Counted from the first letter of the stretch, positions 32,171 to 44,435 are shown. The stretch: 64,000 bases of DNA from Eublepharis macularius (GCF_028583425.1 NC_072795.1:5975001-6039000); one strand, 5' to 3'. Numbers and translations: made by a program. Notes: a model not told the origin generated them from the sequence alone.

Positions 32171-32620
32171 CAGGGCTCATTTCGAGGGGGAATGCACAGG
32201 GGGAACGCACCTCTCCAAAGAGGTCACATGTCAGGTGGCCCCACCCACCTGACTCTCGGCCATTTTGGGCCCATTTCAGCCGGGATTGGGGCCAAAATGG
32301 CCTGGATCGGGTCTCTGACAGGTGGTAGATCACTCTCCTGCTCATCAGCAGCCTGATCCTGACCATTTTGGGCCCCCTTCCAGCCATTTTCAGCCCCTTT
32401 TCAGCCATTTTCAGCCCCTTTTTGCCATTTTGGGCCCAATTTCGGCCCTGAATGGCCAGGATTGGGTCCCAAACAGCCAGAATAGGTGATGTCAGGGGGC
32501 GTGACATATGCAAATCAGTGATGCTAATGACACACTTCTGGTGATGGCAAGAGGCATGGCATATGCGAATGAGTTATGCTAATGAGTTCCTCCAGCTCTT
32601 TTTCTATGAAATGACCCCTG
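32171..32620. mobile_element. hAT-like MITE family C with perfect 8-bp duplication
   Basis: Ends CAGGGCTCATTTC and GAAATGACCCCTG are inverted repeats, flanked by GCGCAATC at 32163-32170 and 32621-32628. The 450-bp interior is full of CCATTTTGGGCCC / CCATTTTCAGCCCC variants and has no coding capacity. Confidence 0.9.
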
Positions 32621-32824
32621 GCGCAATCTACCTGGTGGCAAGCTTCACAGTGCGTTTGATCTTACATCTCACAGTGATTTACATGTGTACCATACATTCT
32701 GCTTTGGTCTTTTGTTTCAAGTTTCTTGCAAGTTGCATTACGAATACTACATTGGCTCCTGAGAATAGTAAAGGTGCATAACAGTGATAGAAGGCATGTA
32801 AGGTACATAAAATCTCTTTCATTA

Positions 32825-32990
32825 AATCCATTTCCCAGAGTCTGATATCTGATGAAGGGAGCTGTGAGTTTTGAAAGTTCACACCCTGGAAATCTAGTTG
32901 GTCTTTAAGGAGCTACTGGACTCGAATCTTGCTCTCGAATCTTGCTCTTCTACTACAGACCAATGCAGCTATCTGCTTGTAACTATTTTT
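32825..32990. mobile_element. family F relative, partial
   Basis: TCTGATGAAGGGAGCTGTGA, TCTAGTTGGTCTTTAAGGAG and CTACTGGACTCGAATCTTGC, then the tail TTCTACTACAGACCAATGC. Confidence 0.55.
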
Positions 32991-32999
32991 TAAGACTAG

Positions 33000-33950
33000 T
33001 TGGTAGCAGTGGGAATATTCAGAGAGAAGTTACACAGGAGTAAGGAAAAGAGGGGCCTTGCAAGGTGAAAAATTGGGACAAATACATCATTTCCAAGCTC
33101 CCACAGGCTGGTGAGACCATTTCCCCACATGCTCTGCTAAGGGTGTTACCGAACGGTTGTCCTTACATCCAGTGCAGAGTTGGGGCAGAATGACTCACTT
33201 CCATCAGAGAGGAAGGAAGGAGGAAGAAAAGGACAGATTATGTTTTGAGTATAAATATGGCATCATGCAAAGCTGCAGTGGGCTGCTGGTGGCTTCTCTG
33301 GACCTTTAATTAAACCTATTTCTTACAGCACGTTGGTGTGCCCAGACACAGTCTGCAATTGTGCATATCAACTAAGTTTTAAAAGAACTTTTTGGCTGTT
33401 CTCCTCCGTCTTTCCCTAAGGGATCGGGAAAAGCTCGTGTGGCTGTTCTAGAAGTGCTACAAAGATGCATGCGGACTCTCTGTGACATCTCGGGTATCTT
33501 TAATGTTGCATGTAAATCTCACTTCAGCAGTTTATGTAACCAGTTGCTTTCAGAGACAAATTGCCAGACTCGGACCCTTGGCTGGCTGAGCCAATGTTCT
33601 GCATTTCATTTTTGCAGATGTGCCGTCTTTGTGTGGTGGAAATAGTTCCACCAGGTGGCAAAAGAGAGCTATTTTGTGTTCTTTAGATAAGGGTTTAGTC
33701 GAAGGAGATGGTCTAATTAGCGTATGCAGTACTTTGGCACATTTCAAAAATGATTTTTTAATGAACAGCACAAGCCCTTTGCCTTGAGGAGCTTAGAATC
33801 TCTCTTTGGGTCTGTCACAGGTGGCACAAGATGGTTTGTGCTCAGGGAAGAATGTGGTTAAGAAAACTTAATGTTCAGGGGATCAGTACAAGAGCTGCTG
33901 TCTACTTCAGTATCTGGACAGTCACAGAGAGGGAATGATGTTTGGAATGG
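33000..33950. other. no gene seen
   Basis: No repeat or frame that I can support in about 950 bases. Confidence 0.4.
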
Positions 33951-33959
33951 AAAGGAAAG

Positions 33960-34185
33960 GAGAGCCAGTTTGGTGTAGAGGTTAAGAGTGGCAGGACTCT
34001 AATCTGGAGAGCCAGGTTTGATTCCCCATTCCTCCTCATGAAGCCAGCTGGGTGACCTTGGGTCACTCACAGCTCTTTCAGAGCTCTCTCAGCCCCACCC
34101 ACCTCACAGGGTGATTGGCGTGATGATAATAATAACACACTTTGTAAACTGCTCTGAGTGGGCATTAAGTTTGTAGCACTTTGTA
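33960..34185 (+). mobile_element. tRNA-derived SINE, near full length
   Basis: Head GAGCCAGTTTGGTGTAGAGG with A box, B box GGTTTGATTCCCC, GTGACCTTGGGTCACTC, then CACCTCACAGGGTG and an AATAATAAC-like 3' part. Confidence 0.8.
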
Positions 34186-34199
34186 GAACAGCCGCATGG

Positions 34200-34895
34200 A
34201 AAGACCAATTGGTGCAAAATGCTGCCGTGTGACTGTTAATCTATGCGGGGCTGTCCTTGAGTCTGACCCGGAGATTGCAGCTGGTACAAAATGCAGCAGC
34301 ACGTGTTATTACGAGAGTACCAAATAAGGCGTATATAATACTGATCTTATGTGAGCTGCATTGGTTGCCAGTGGAGTACCGGATCAGATTCAAGGTTCTG
34401 GTATTGACCTATTAGGCCCTGTGTGGACTGGGACTAGCATATCTACGGGACCGTCTCTCCCCTATATTCCCCGGAGGACACTCCGATCAGGGGACAAACA
34501 GCTGTTGGTGGTCCCTGGCCCCAAGAAGGCCTGCCGAGCCTTGACTACAGGCCTTTTCGATCCTGGCTCTTACCTGGTGGAACGCTTTGTCTGCTGAGAT
34601 CAGGGCCTGGCAGGACCTACTGTCCTTCCACCGGGCCTGCAAGACAGAGTTGTTCTGCCAGGCATATGGCTGAGGCTGGGCCTCCGCCAGCCTGGAAAAA
34701 GGGGTGTATAAAATCTTAACCCTCCCTGTGAAGGCTGTCCACCATCCTGTTTTAAATGTTTATTAATACACTGCTGTTTTAATGATGTTTTAATGCAGAT
34801 GAATTTTTATTGTATTTTAATATGTTGTTATCCACCCTGAGCCCGCTCACAGGGACGGCGGAATAGAAATTTGAAATAAATAAAATAAATAAATA
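34200..34895 (+). mobile_element. L2/CR1-clade LINE, C-terminal RT remnant and 3' end
   Basis: Broken frames resemble the post-RT region of L2-type LINEs: LVQNAAARVITRV, LHWLPVEYRIRFKVLVLTY, then a WNALSAEIRAWQDL block and CKTELFCQAYG. The 3' end reads CCACCCTGAGCCCGCTCAC and closes with AAATAAATAAA. Multiple frameshifts; 5' truncated. Confidence 0.75.
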
Positions 34896-34897
34896 AT

Positions 34898-35610
34898 CAG
34901 GAGCAAGCAGGAGCATGAACATCACCCCCATTCTGCAGCCACTCCATGGCTACCCATCACTTACCATGCTCAGTTCAAGGTATTGGTTTTTACATACAAA
35001 GCTCTTCACGGCCTTGGTCCATCATACTTATGAGACTGCCTCCCTCCCTATGTTCCTCCATGGCAACTTTACTCATCCTAACAGGGTCTCCTGCAGGTGT
35101 CACCCTACACATGGGTGAAATCAACAGCAGCCCATGCATGGCCTTTCTCAGTGGTGGCCCCTACCCTGTGGAACGGCCTGCCTGAGGAGGTCAAGACAGC
35201 CCCCACTCTCCTAGCTTTCTACAAACGATGCAAAACCAAATTATTCAAAAAGGCTTTCGTATTGTGGGGAGGGGATCTCAGATGCTTCGCTAATGAGTTA
35301 GGGACCACAGACTTCACCACTATGTTACCTTACATACTATCTATGTGCCCCTATGATCTACTTGCGCTTCATGTTGGCTAATGTCAGCCCTAGAATTGCT
35401 TGTGTTCTCTTACAGCCTTTCTTCAACTCTGTATTGGATTCCTGCTAATGCGATGACTTTGTAAATATGTGTTTATTTGTCCTATGGCATTGTTTATGGA
35501 AATGTTGTAGATATTGACTGTACTAATCTCACACTGTGTAATCTGCCTTGAGTCTCAGTGAGAAAGGCAGACTATAAATGACATAAGTGAAATAACATAA
35601 ATAATAACAG
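34898..35610 (+). mobile_element. second L2-like LINE fragment
   Basis: Segments SPYTWVKSTAAHAWPFSVV, APTLWNGLPEEVKTAPTLLA and KRCKTKLFKKAF match the same LINE C-terminus; the 3' end is CCTTGAGTCTCAGTGAGAAA then AAGGCAGACTATAAATGA. Directly follows the previous fragment but is a different subfamily. Confidence 0.75.
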
Positions 35611-35619
35611 AAGTTGTCC

Positions 35620-36690
35620 TTTAGGGCGGTATATAAATTGAATGTTACATTAAACGTATTATGATTGCAAGATGCCATGCAAAGTCTCTATGCGTGACCA
35701 AATCCTGCCAGCTGGCTTCCGATCTTAGTTAATAATAATTAAAAAACCCTAGAAAGCACACAGTTACAATTGCAGCAACTTTGTACAGCCAAGTAGTGCC
35801 TCCCTTGCTTCTCTCTCCCCGTAGATGTAGCTCCTCTACTGCCTGGGGCAGGGTCTTTTCAATTTCATGCTTAGCTTGCACCCAGCTCTGCCAGGCTCCT
35901 TGGAAATCATAAATACGGCAAAGTGGAAGTGGGCAAGGAGTCAACAGTTTGGAAGTTGCTCCCTTCCTAAAAGCTGTCCAGGGTTCTGGACTCTCAGCAA
36001 GTTGAGCTGCTAATGTCCCCTCCCCTTGTTTCCATTTAAGAGGCCCTCAGCTCAGCAGTTCTCAACATTTCTGTTTTATTGTCTAGGGCCAAATTAAGGA
36101 TAAATGGCTCCCCCGGCCCAGGATAAGTTAAGCGTTTTGCTAATCCGTTAACTGCCAGGGAACAACTCAAACCTTCTTGTTTCTTTCTGGTTCATTTAAG
36201 ACATTTTGGAGGGTCCCCCCTCCCCAAAGATTCAGGAAGCAAGCAGGTACCAAGATACCATGCCACCTTCGGGCACCATATTAGGTATCTTTCTCACCTC
36301 CCATTTCCATCCACTTTACTGAACAGTGGCTTGGAGACAATAATTTCCTCTAGAGCAATTAATGCTATCTTCTTATTCTGCGGCTGCTTCCATTTCTTTC
36401 TGGCTTTGCACTTCTCAAGTTTTGCTGTTTTTTTTTGTTTGGAGATAGTTGCACTTGATACCTTGCAAACTGTTGGTGGCCCCAGATGAGCCAAAAGATA
36501 AATGTGTCTGTCAAATCTTTTTTATTGCTCTTCGGGTACAATGCTACGTGATATCAAGTGGGCAATGCGGAAATGTCTCCCTGGCATTTTGTTCAAAAGA
36601 ACAGCCTTCTCTCCAGAGCAGAGATCGGAGACGATGGGTTTGTTTATTATTGATTTCTGTCATTTACATTTTCAAGATTTAGCTTTGATT
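35620..36690. other. no gene seen
   Basis: No recognised repeat; small frames only. Confidence 0.4.
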
Positions 36691-36694
36691 TCAG

Positions 36695-36900
36695 AGGGGC
36701 TGCAGCTCAGTGATGGAACATCTGCTTGGCATGCAGAAGATCGCAGGTTTAATCCTGGCATATGCAGTTAAAAGGATCAGGTCGGAGGGAATATGAAAAA
36801 TCTTGACCTGAGACCCTGGAGAACTGCTGCAACTTTGAGTAGACTTGACTGACCTTGATGGACTTACGGTCTGATTCAATATAAGGCAGTTTCATGTGTG
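36695..36900 (+). mobile_element. tRNA-derived SINE (GGGGCTGCAGCTCAGTG family)
   Basis: A box GGCTGCAGCTCAGTGATGG, CATGCAGAAGATCGCAGG, B box GGTTTAATCCTGG, body CCTGAGACCCTGGAGAACTG and end GGTCTGATTCAATATAAGGC. Confidence 0.8.
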
Positions 36901-37221
36901 TGTGCTCCAAGTGGTATTTAATGCCATGCAAACAAGTCTTGCCCAGGGGTAACGGGTAAATGGACCACCCCTCAATTTGCATTAGGGTCTTTGGAAGGGC
37001 CATGATGTAGAGAGGCAAATTCTTAATACTTAAATTAGCAGAGTTTAGCCAAAATGCGCATTGGATATAATGAGAACTCACAAACACTCCAGTTTAGCTC
37101 TATAAAATAGTTTACTACATAAAGGATAAAAATAGGGTTACACCGGTAGAAAATAAGAAATAGCTGACTACATCTTTGTGTTAAGTTAGAGACAACTAGT
37201 TTGCATGAGACCAGTTAGATG

Positions 37222-37720
37222 TAGAATCATAGAGTTATAGAGTTGGAAGGGGCCATACAGACCATCTAGTCCAACCCCCTGCCCAGTGCAGGATCAGCCT
37301 AAAGCATCCCTGACAAATATCCATCCAGCCTCTTCTTGAAAACTGCCAGTGAAGGGGGGCTCACCACCTCCCTAGGCAGCAGATTCCACTTTTGAACTAC
37401 TCTGACCGTGAAGAAGTTCTTCCTAATATCCAGCCGGTACCTTTGTGCATTTAGTTTTAGCCCATTGCTTCGCGTCCTACCCTCTGCTGCCAACTGGAAC
37501 AGCTCCTTGCCCTCCTCCAAATGACAGCCTTTCAAATATTTAAAGAGAGCAATCATGTCCCCCCTCAACCTCCTCTTCTCCAAACTCAACATTCCCAATG
37601 CCCTCAGCCTTTCCTCGTAGGGCTCGGTCTCCAGACCCCTGATCATCCTCGTCGCTCTCCTCTGCACCCTCTTGATTTTGGCCACATCCTTTTTGAAGTG
37701 AGGCCTTCAGAACTAGAGTT
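37222..37720 (-). mobile_element. CR1 LINE, C-terminal ORF2 fragment and 3' end
   Basis: A 128-codon minus-strand frame (37685-37299) reads IKRVQRRATRMIRGLE, SLEKRRLRGDMIALFKYLKG, RTRSNGLKL and VVQKWNLLPREVVSPPS, the conserved last part of CR1-type ORF2. It is followed by the UTR and an end with TATAACTCTATGATTCTAC. 5' truncated, but this frame is open to its end: one of the better-kept LINE copies here. Confidence 0.88.
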
Positions 37721-38099
37721 TAGTTCTTCCTACCAGGCTAAAAGGGGAGTTGCATGCTTAATGAACAGAACTAGGATTGATTATTAGCTGACCAGTTTTA
37801 TTGGGGGGCAATTGATATCTTTCTCATTCTCAGGACACCATTGCTCTCCAGTTAGTTAGACTTGGATCAGCTGGATGTAAGGACGTAGGAGCTAAGTTAG
37901 CAATTCTTTATTTTATCTCCAATGTACCCTATTTTCCCCTATATGTAGTAAACACTTATTCTAGAAGCTAAAAGGTTTCCACCAAATGAGCCTCTTTCTC
38001 GGTCTCCTCTATGTCTGTAGGGGGTACTGACCATCTACCCCCCCCACCATATATGAGCGACCACGCGTGGTTAAGCCGCACCTCCACCTCCACCAGATG

Positions 38100-38214
38100 T
38101 TATATGGTTTTTTATTAGTTTTATTAGAAAGTTGTGTTAATTTATTGTGATTTTATTTTGTATATTTTATCTTCTGTTGTAACCTGCCCTGAGCCCACTT
38201 GCGGGGAGGGCGGG

Positions 38215-38275
<61 letters not shown>
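38100..38275 (+). mobile_element. LINE 3' end with (TAA)n microsatellite
   Basis: CTGCCCTGAGCCCACTTGCG and GGGGAGGGCGGGATATAATA, then about 18 ATA/TAA units at 38218-38273. Confidence 0.75.
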
Positions 38276-38689
38276 GCACGCGTGTGACTGTGATTCTTTA
38301 TCTGCTGTGACTATTCCATTCTGCAACAATACTTATCCAACAAACACACTATGAGCTCCCCCCGCCCGCCCCAAGCGCAGTAGGCTCAATTATGCTTGTG
38401 GCAAAGGCAAACAGAATCCAGTAACGAGAGAAGGCCCTTTGCCACAGCCAAGTTTGACCTCTTCTTCGAAGGAGTGAAGAGTGAGGTGAGCTGGCGCGCT
38501 GTGCCTGGAAGGCTGTGCCAAAGAACGGAAATGGCCCGATCCCTAAAGGAGGCCAGCCGGACAAGCCGTGAGGATGATCAAAGATCTCCACCAGAACTAA
38601 GGGGCCACATGGCGCATACTAGGACAGGCGATCCTCCCTGTGCACGAGCTCCAGCTTGTTACATCCGCACAGCTTCCGCCTGCACCCAA

Positions 38690-39365
38690 GCTGGATGTCC
38701 AGAGGAGGGCAACAAAGTTGGTGAGGGCTCTGGAGACCAAGTCCTATGAGGAAAGGTTGAAACAGGTTGGTATGTTTAGCCTGGACAGAAAGTAACTGAA
38801 AGGTGATATGATAACCATCTTCGAGCACATGAAGGGCTGCCATGTAGAGGATGGCACAGAGCTGTTTTCCGTCACCCCAGAAGGTCGAACCAGAACCAAC
38901 GGGCTGAAATTAAAAGAGTTTTCAGCTAAACATTAGGAAGAACTTCCTGGCAGTTAGAGCGTTCCCTCGGTGGAACAGGCTTCCTCGGGAGGTGGTGGGC
39001 TCTCCTTCTTTGGAGGTTTTTAAGCAGAGGCTAGATGGCCACCTGACAGCAATGCTGATTCTGTGAACCTGGGCAGAGCATGAGAGGGAGGGCAGGAAGG
39101 GTTACATCAGTGATTAGTTCTCATGGCCCCTTCTTCCACGCCCAGGGTAAGGCCGATCACCACTTTGGGATCAGGAAGCAATTTTTCCCAGGCCACTTTG
39201 ACTAGGGATCCTGACGGTGTTTTGCCATTTTCTGTGCATGGAGCAGGGGTCACTGGAGGTAAGTGTGTGTGGGGGGGAGGTAGTTGTGAATTTCTTGCAC
39301 TCTGCAGGGGGTTGGACTAGATGATCCTGGAGGTCCCTTCCAGCCCTATGACTCTGTGATTCTAC
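38690..39365 (+). mobile_element. CR1 LINE 3' fragment
   Basis: Degraded ORF2 end (GTCCAGAGGAGGGCAACAAA, GACCAAGTCCTATGAGGAAA) followed by the full CR1 UTR and the terminal GACTCTGTGATTCTACG. Same family as the copies at 1118 and 50015. Confidence 0.85.
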
Positions 39366-40890
39366 GCACTCGCAGAACCCATAGAGAGCATCATTTTCTT
39401 GGGAGTCAATGCCTTTTGGCTTTCCTGGGCCGCCCAGGGCATCAGCCATGGCCCCACAGCATCTGCACCCACCTCCTTGTGCTGCCTCAAGCAGGCACCC
39501 AAGTGGCTGGGCCAGCCCCTGTTTGGCTAGCCTGGAGGCTTCTGAACTGGGGAAGGGGCCTGAAGTACATCGAAGGCACTTTGAAAATAACTGCTGCAGA
39601 CCTAGCTGACGGGAGGAGAGAGATGAATGGTTATGGTGATCTACCTATGCACCCATCAGAAGGACTAGGGACCTGTTGCTAGCAGGTTCAAGAAGTGTCG
39701 ACATCAGCCGCATCTTTTACAATCCACCCAGGAGTTGTTTTTCATCTTTTCTTTTCCATGTGCTTTTTACGTCTAACTAGGGCAGTGCAAAGCATGAAAT
39801 CAACCTCGAAAAGCTGTTATGAATCATTCACGGCCCCTCATCTCCTTCCAAGCTTGTCACAGAGACATCTGCAAGCTGTGGCTTGATGGATATTTCGGCA
39901 GCAGCTCCTCAGAGGACAAGAGCTGAATTCGAATGACGCGCATCCTGTCTCATCCGTTGTGTGGATCCGAATTCCTTTAGAAGAAGCATTCACATATGTG
40001 CTGATCCTCTTCAAACGGAGCAAGCACATGCCTCATTCAAAGGGCTTGCTCCATTCTATTTAATTGGTAGGTAGGTTCAGTTTTGCAACAAACGTTGCGG
40101 CAAAGATTGGATGCTATTGCTATTGAAGGGATGCTTGAAAGAAGAAAGGGTCGTCTTCGCAAGGAGATGGAGCTCTTGTTCTTGAGAACACCATTAGAAA
40201 ATAATGAGCAAAAAATCTATCTAGTTCAGAGTCTCATAAATGGCCCAAAGCAGGGTATGAAGCACTTGCTATTCAGTGGTAGACTGCCTCAGAACATGGA
40301 AGCTGCCTTTCACTGTCAGGGATATTGGCCTTTGACAGATCTTTCCTCCATGAACCAATCAAATCCTTTAAAAAGAAACATGTCAGCCAGCCAGTTGTCT
40401 TTGCTATATCTTGTGGCAGTGAGTTCCACAGCAACCTCCCCCTCCATTGAAGCCTATACTCAGCTTCAGAGGGTGACCTTGAGTTCTAGCACGGCAAGAG
40501 GAGAAAAAACTAGCTCTCTTTCTCTCTACCTCATTGATAATTGTGTAAGCCACTTATTCTACTCGCTCTGTTAGTTGTCTGTTTTCGTTCTCTTCAAAGC
40601 ATGGATTTCTGCTTTGATGTTTTACTGAGCCACGCAAAGGCCAGCGACATGGATCTGAAGACATGGTTCACATGCATCCTCTTTAAGATCTGTTCCATTT
40701 AAAAAGACACGGATCCCGCAGAGAGTTTCGCACCAGTTTGCTCCACAAAAAAGGTACAAACACTGCTGGTTATTTGCAGAGTAAACAACAACAACTGGGG
40801 TCCCAGTCCCACACACCATGTGGCCCATTCACTGTCTCCCACATTCCAACCTACTTCACAGGGTTGTTGTAAGGATAAAATGGAGGAGAG
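39366..40890. other. no gene seen
   Basis: A 163-codon plus-strand frame at 40083-40574 has no recognisable domain; parts (40240-40340) resemble an old SINE. About 39690-40060 is repeat-free. Confidence 0.4.
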
Positions 40891-40893
40891 GTA

Positions 40894-40915
40894 AGGTTGC
40901 CAGCCTCCAGGTGGT
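40894..40915 (+). mobile_element. MITE family A, left stub
   Basis: AGGTTGCCAGCCTCCAGGTG, then interrupted; the remainder resumes at 42105 after the insertion. Confidence 0.75.
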
Positions 40916-42104
40916 AACCAAATCAATAATCGTGAAAGCTAACGAAATCAACTAGTAAACAATTAATTACAAATCCAATTTTCTTATTATTTCACAATTA
41001 CAAATCCAGTTTTCTTATTATTTCACAATATAAAGCAATTGCCTTCAGCTAATAAATGTACACGCAAGCCTCATCTCCAGACCTATACATAAAGTGCTAG
41101 TGCATTCGGTACACTTGATAGTAATTCCTATGAGCAATATTAGTACATCATTCAAAAAAGCATATTAAGCAATTACTAGTTCAATCAATAAGTTCATAGG
41201 ATCATAGCCGAGTATAGGTCCGACTGTGCAGAGTTCAGTAGACCACCTAACGGGCAAACCAGTTCATTTGGAGGGTCCCGTTTCCATTTCTTTGTCAAAG
41301 ATGGTTACCAAGCTGACATCACTTGCATCATTTCAAAAACCTTATATAAAAAAATCATATGCAGTACTGGAATATCTCAATACATTCAGTAACAATTTTA
41401 ATTATCATAATGTACTTCTATCCTATTCAAACACCGATATCTCAAACGTTGGGTATTGCTCCCCCGGAAAGGCTGTGTGAAAACCGAACCTCAAACTGCC
41501 TTTTTATACTAATCAGTATCAGCTGGCAAACAAATATATCAATTGAAGTAACATGCAGCGGAGATAGACCTCCACTATAGGAAACACGTGTAGTCATTAT
41601 TGATGTTCAACCCGCTCAGGGCTAGAGTATTAAGCTTATATATCCAAAAAGCCTCCTTCCTGTGTAAATCTGTGTTTATTGCTTCCAGAATAGAAAAGAG
41701 TCCAGTTGCACCTTTAAGACTAACCAAATTTACTGTAGCATAAGCTTTTGAGAACCACAGTTCTCTTCATCAGATGCATGGAGGGTAAGAAGAAACTGAA
41801 GTTATGAAGAGAACATCAGATGCATATGACGAAGAGAGCTGTGGTTCTCGAAAGCTTATGCTACAGTAAATTTGGTTAGTCTTAAAGGTGCTACTGGACT
41901 CTTTTCTATTTTGCTACTACAGACTAACACGGCTAACTCCTCTGGATCTATTGCTTCCAGAAATCTTTCTTTTGATATATACAAAACCGTATATTTTAAA
42001 TCCATTTCCTTGTGTCCAGCCCCCCCCAAATGGTTTACCATTTGTTTACTAGTTTATTTTGTTAGCTTTCATGATTATTGATTTGGTTACTGACACTCAT
42101 GAGT
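40916..42104. mobile_element. long-inverted-repeat element inside MITE A
   Basis: Ends TAACCAAATCAATAATC and GATTATTGATTTGGTTA; CTCCAGGTGGT (11 bp) is at 40905-40915 and 42105-42115. Fifteen bases (42090-42104) stand between the right arm and the right duplication. The interior contains a later family F insertion. No long coding frame. Confidence 0.7.
41692..41946. mobile_element. fold-back element, family F, with 12-13-bp duplication
   Basis: Arms AGAGTCCAGTTGCACC and GGTGCTACTGGACTCT, right-hand tail TACAGACTAACACGGCTAAC ending GGATCT; ATTGCTTCCAGAA lies before the left arm and after the tail. Nested within the element at 40916. Confidence 0.75.
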
Positions 42105-42295
42105 CTCCAGGTGGTGGCTGGAGATCTCCTGGGATTACAACAGATCTCCAGGCCACAGAGATCAGTTCCCCAGGAGAAAATGGCTGCTTTGGAGGGTGGA
42201 TTCTAATGAGGTCCCTCCCCTGTCCAGCTCTACCCTCTCCTGGCTCTACCCCCAAATTCTCCAGGAATTTCCCAACCTGGAGATGGCAACCCTGT
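42105..42295 (+). mobile_element. MITE family A, right part
   Basis: GGTGGTGGCTGGAGATCTCC through CAACCTGGAGATGGCAACCC, completing the copy begun at 40894. Confidence 0.8.
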
Positions 42296-42822
42296 GAGAG
42301 GAGAACAACATAGCCTGCTTTGGGTCTCCTTGGGGAGGAAGGTGAGGTGTAAATGAAGTAAGTAAATAAATACCTTGCTCGAGGCAACAAACCACCTTGA
42401 GTCAGCCCTCAAGTTGGTTCATTAGCTGCCATTTGCTATTCAACATAAGGAAACAGCCAAATGATACCTTTGATAGGACTAACTGGGACTAACAGAATTG
42501 TACAATAGGGGGAGCCAGCAAGCCAGCTAACAAAGTGCTCACCACCACCAAGCTTTGTCTGACACGGTGACCTCCTTTGATCACCAAATTAACCTCCCCT
42601 GATTCTTGTAAACTTTAAGCAAATACAATTTGGCCGTTTTTTTTGCTTCTGTCTGCGCTCTGCTTTCCAAGGGAGAGAGGCTGAAATGGAAGCAGGAGTA
42701 GAATTAGGTTGAAAACTGGAGACTGTCTGGTGTTTTTATAATGTCCCAGTTTTAAAAGTCACAATGTTTGAAATCACTGGCTACTTCTGGCTAGGAGTGC
42801 ACGAACTGCAAATCTGTCAGAC

Positions 42823-43210
42823 AGGGCTTTTTTTCAGCTGGAACACAGTGGAATGGCATTCCGGCACCTCTTGAAAATGGTCATGTGGCCAGTGGCCCTG
42901 CACCTGATCTACAGATAGAGGGGAGTTTAGATTGCCATCCATGCCATTTAAACTTTAAAAACTTTAAAAATTGTGTGCAGTGCGGGCGATTTAAACTCCC
43001 CCCCTTGTGGAAATGCTCCTTTGGGGTGGCTGCGCCCTGTGTGATGATGTCACTTCCCGGAAGTAATGTCATCACGTGGTCCCGGGAGTGCATGTGTACT
43101 TTGCATGTATGCATGTGGTACCAAGGGCACCACCTCCTGCCGAGAGTTGCCCCATGTGCTGGCAACCCACTGAGTTCTACCACCTCTTTTCCCAGAAAAA
43201 AACTCCTGCT
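42823..43210. mobile_element. MITE family B, long diverged copy
   Basis: Left end CAGGGCTTTTTTTCAGCTGG, right end near CCCAGAAAAAAACTCCTG. The CRE motif has decayed to TGATGTCA, consistent with CpG loss and greater age. Confidence 0.75.
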
Positions 43211-43839
43211 ATTAGACATTGCACACCCCTCCTTTGTTCTCCCAACAGTAAAGAACGTATGCAAAATCTGGATACGTAAGAACTTGCAAGGTGATGGTTG
43301 TTGCCTGAACAGCTTTGCAAGGCAAATGTGAACACTCCACAGGCCAGAATGTTCATTGGCATAACAAATGCCCCTTTCATAGCAACGATCATCACACTCT
43401 CTCCTAAATAGTGAGAGATGGCCAGCTGCCAATTTCATCTTGTTTTTACCTGCGCTCAGCAATGCAACGTCATATTACAACTTGTCCTGGGAAACGGAGG
43501 TTTTTAGCTTCTCTTTCTAATAATGTCCCCTCGCCATCTTTCTTTGCTGTTTGCCACTTGGGGTTTAAATCTCTCGGCCAACTGAATTAGTGCTACCAGT
43601 TCAGAAGGTCATGTCACAATAAATTCAAGGTGTCACACAACTCTTTCTTATGGTCCTCACCCGCAGTTTCCCTTGCTCTGACATCCTCTGCAAGTCTACG
43701 GCTCTTCTACTGCAGGGGCAGTGGCTACGTAGCTGCATATTGATTCCAAATGGTCCTGGAGCATTTTCAATAGTGTGGCCTATGCACTTGTCATGTCTCC
43801 CCTCCCTTCCCCATTCAGCCTTCATGGACTATTAATGAC

Positions 43840-43940
43840 TTAGCATAGTGGCTAGACTGTTGGACTAAGAGCTGGGATACCCCGGCTCAAATCCTCAGTC
43901 TGCTGGTAAAGTTTGCTTGGTGACTTTGGTCCAGCCATTG
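43840..43940 (+). mobile_element. tRNA-derived SINE head
   Basis: CATAGTGGCTAGACTGTTGG and CCGGCTCAAATCCTC B box, then cut by the neighbouring CR1. Confidence 0.6.
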
Positions 43941-43941
43941 A

Positions 43942-44435
43942 ACCATAGAATCATAGGGTTCGAAGGGACCTCCAGGGTCATCTAGTCCAACCCCCTGCAC
44001 AATGCAGGAAATTCCCAAATACCTCCCCCCCTCCCACACACACCAGTGGCCCTTACTCCATGCCCAGAAGATGGCAAAACACCGTCAGGATCCCTAGCCA
44101 ACTGGCCTGGGAAAAATTGCTACCTGATCCACAAGGTGGTGATCAGCATTACCCTGGGCATGTAAGAAGGGGCCACGAGAACTAAGCACTGATGTAACCC
44201 TTCCTGCTCTCCCTGTCATGACCTGCCCAGGTTCACAGAATCAGCATTGCTGTTAGATGGCCATCTAGCCTCTGCTTAAAAACCTCTGAAGAAAGAGAGC
44301 CCACCACCTCCTGAGGAAGCCTGTTCCACCGAGAGACCGCTCTGTCAGGAAGTTCTCCTAATGTTTAGCTGAAAACTCTTTTGATTTAATTTCAACTCAT
44401 TGGTTCTGGTCCAACCTTCTCTGAGATAGCTACAA
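43942..44435 (-). mobile_element. CR1 LINE 3' fragment
   Basis: On the plus strand it starts CCATAGAATCATAGGGTTCG (CR1 3' end reversed) and continues GTCCAACCCCCTGCACAATG to the AACTCATTGGTTCTGGTCC coding remnant. Confidence 0.85.

Noticed and set aside
40083-40574. 163-codon plus-strand frame
   Set aside because: Low-complexity serine-rich tail, no domain, partly covered by SINE-like sequence.
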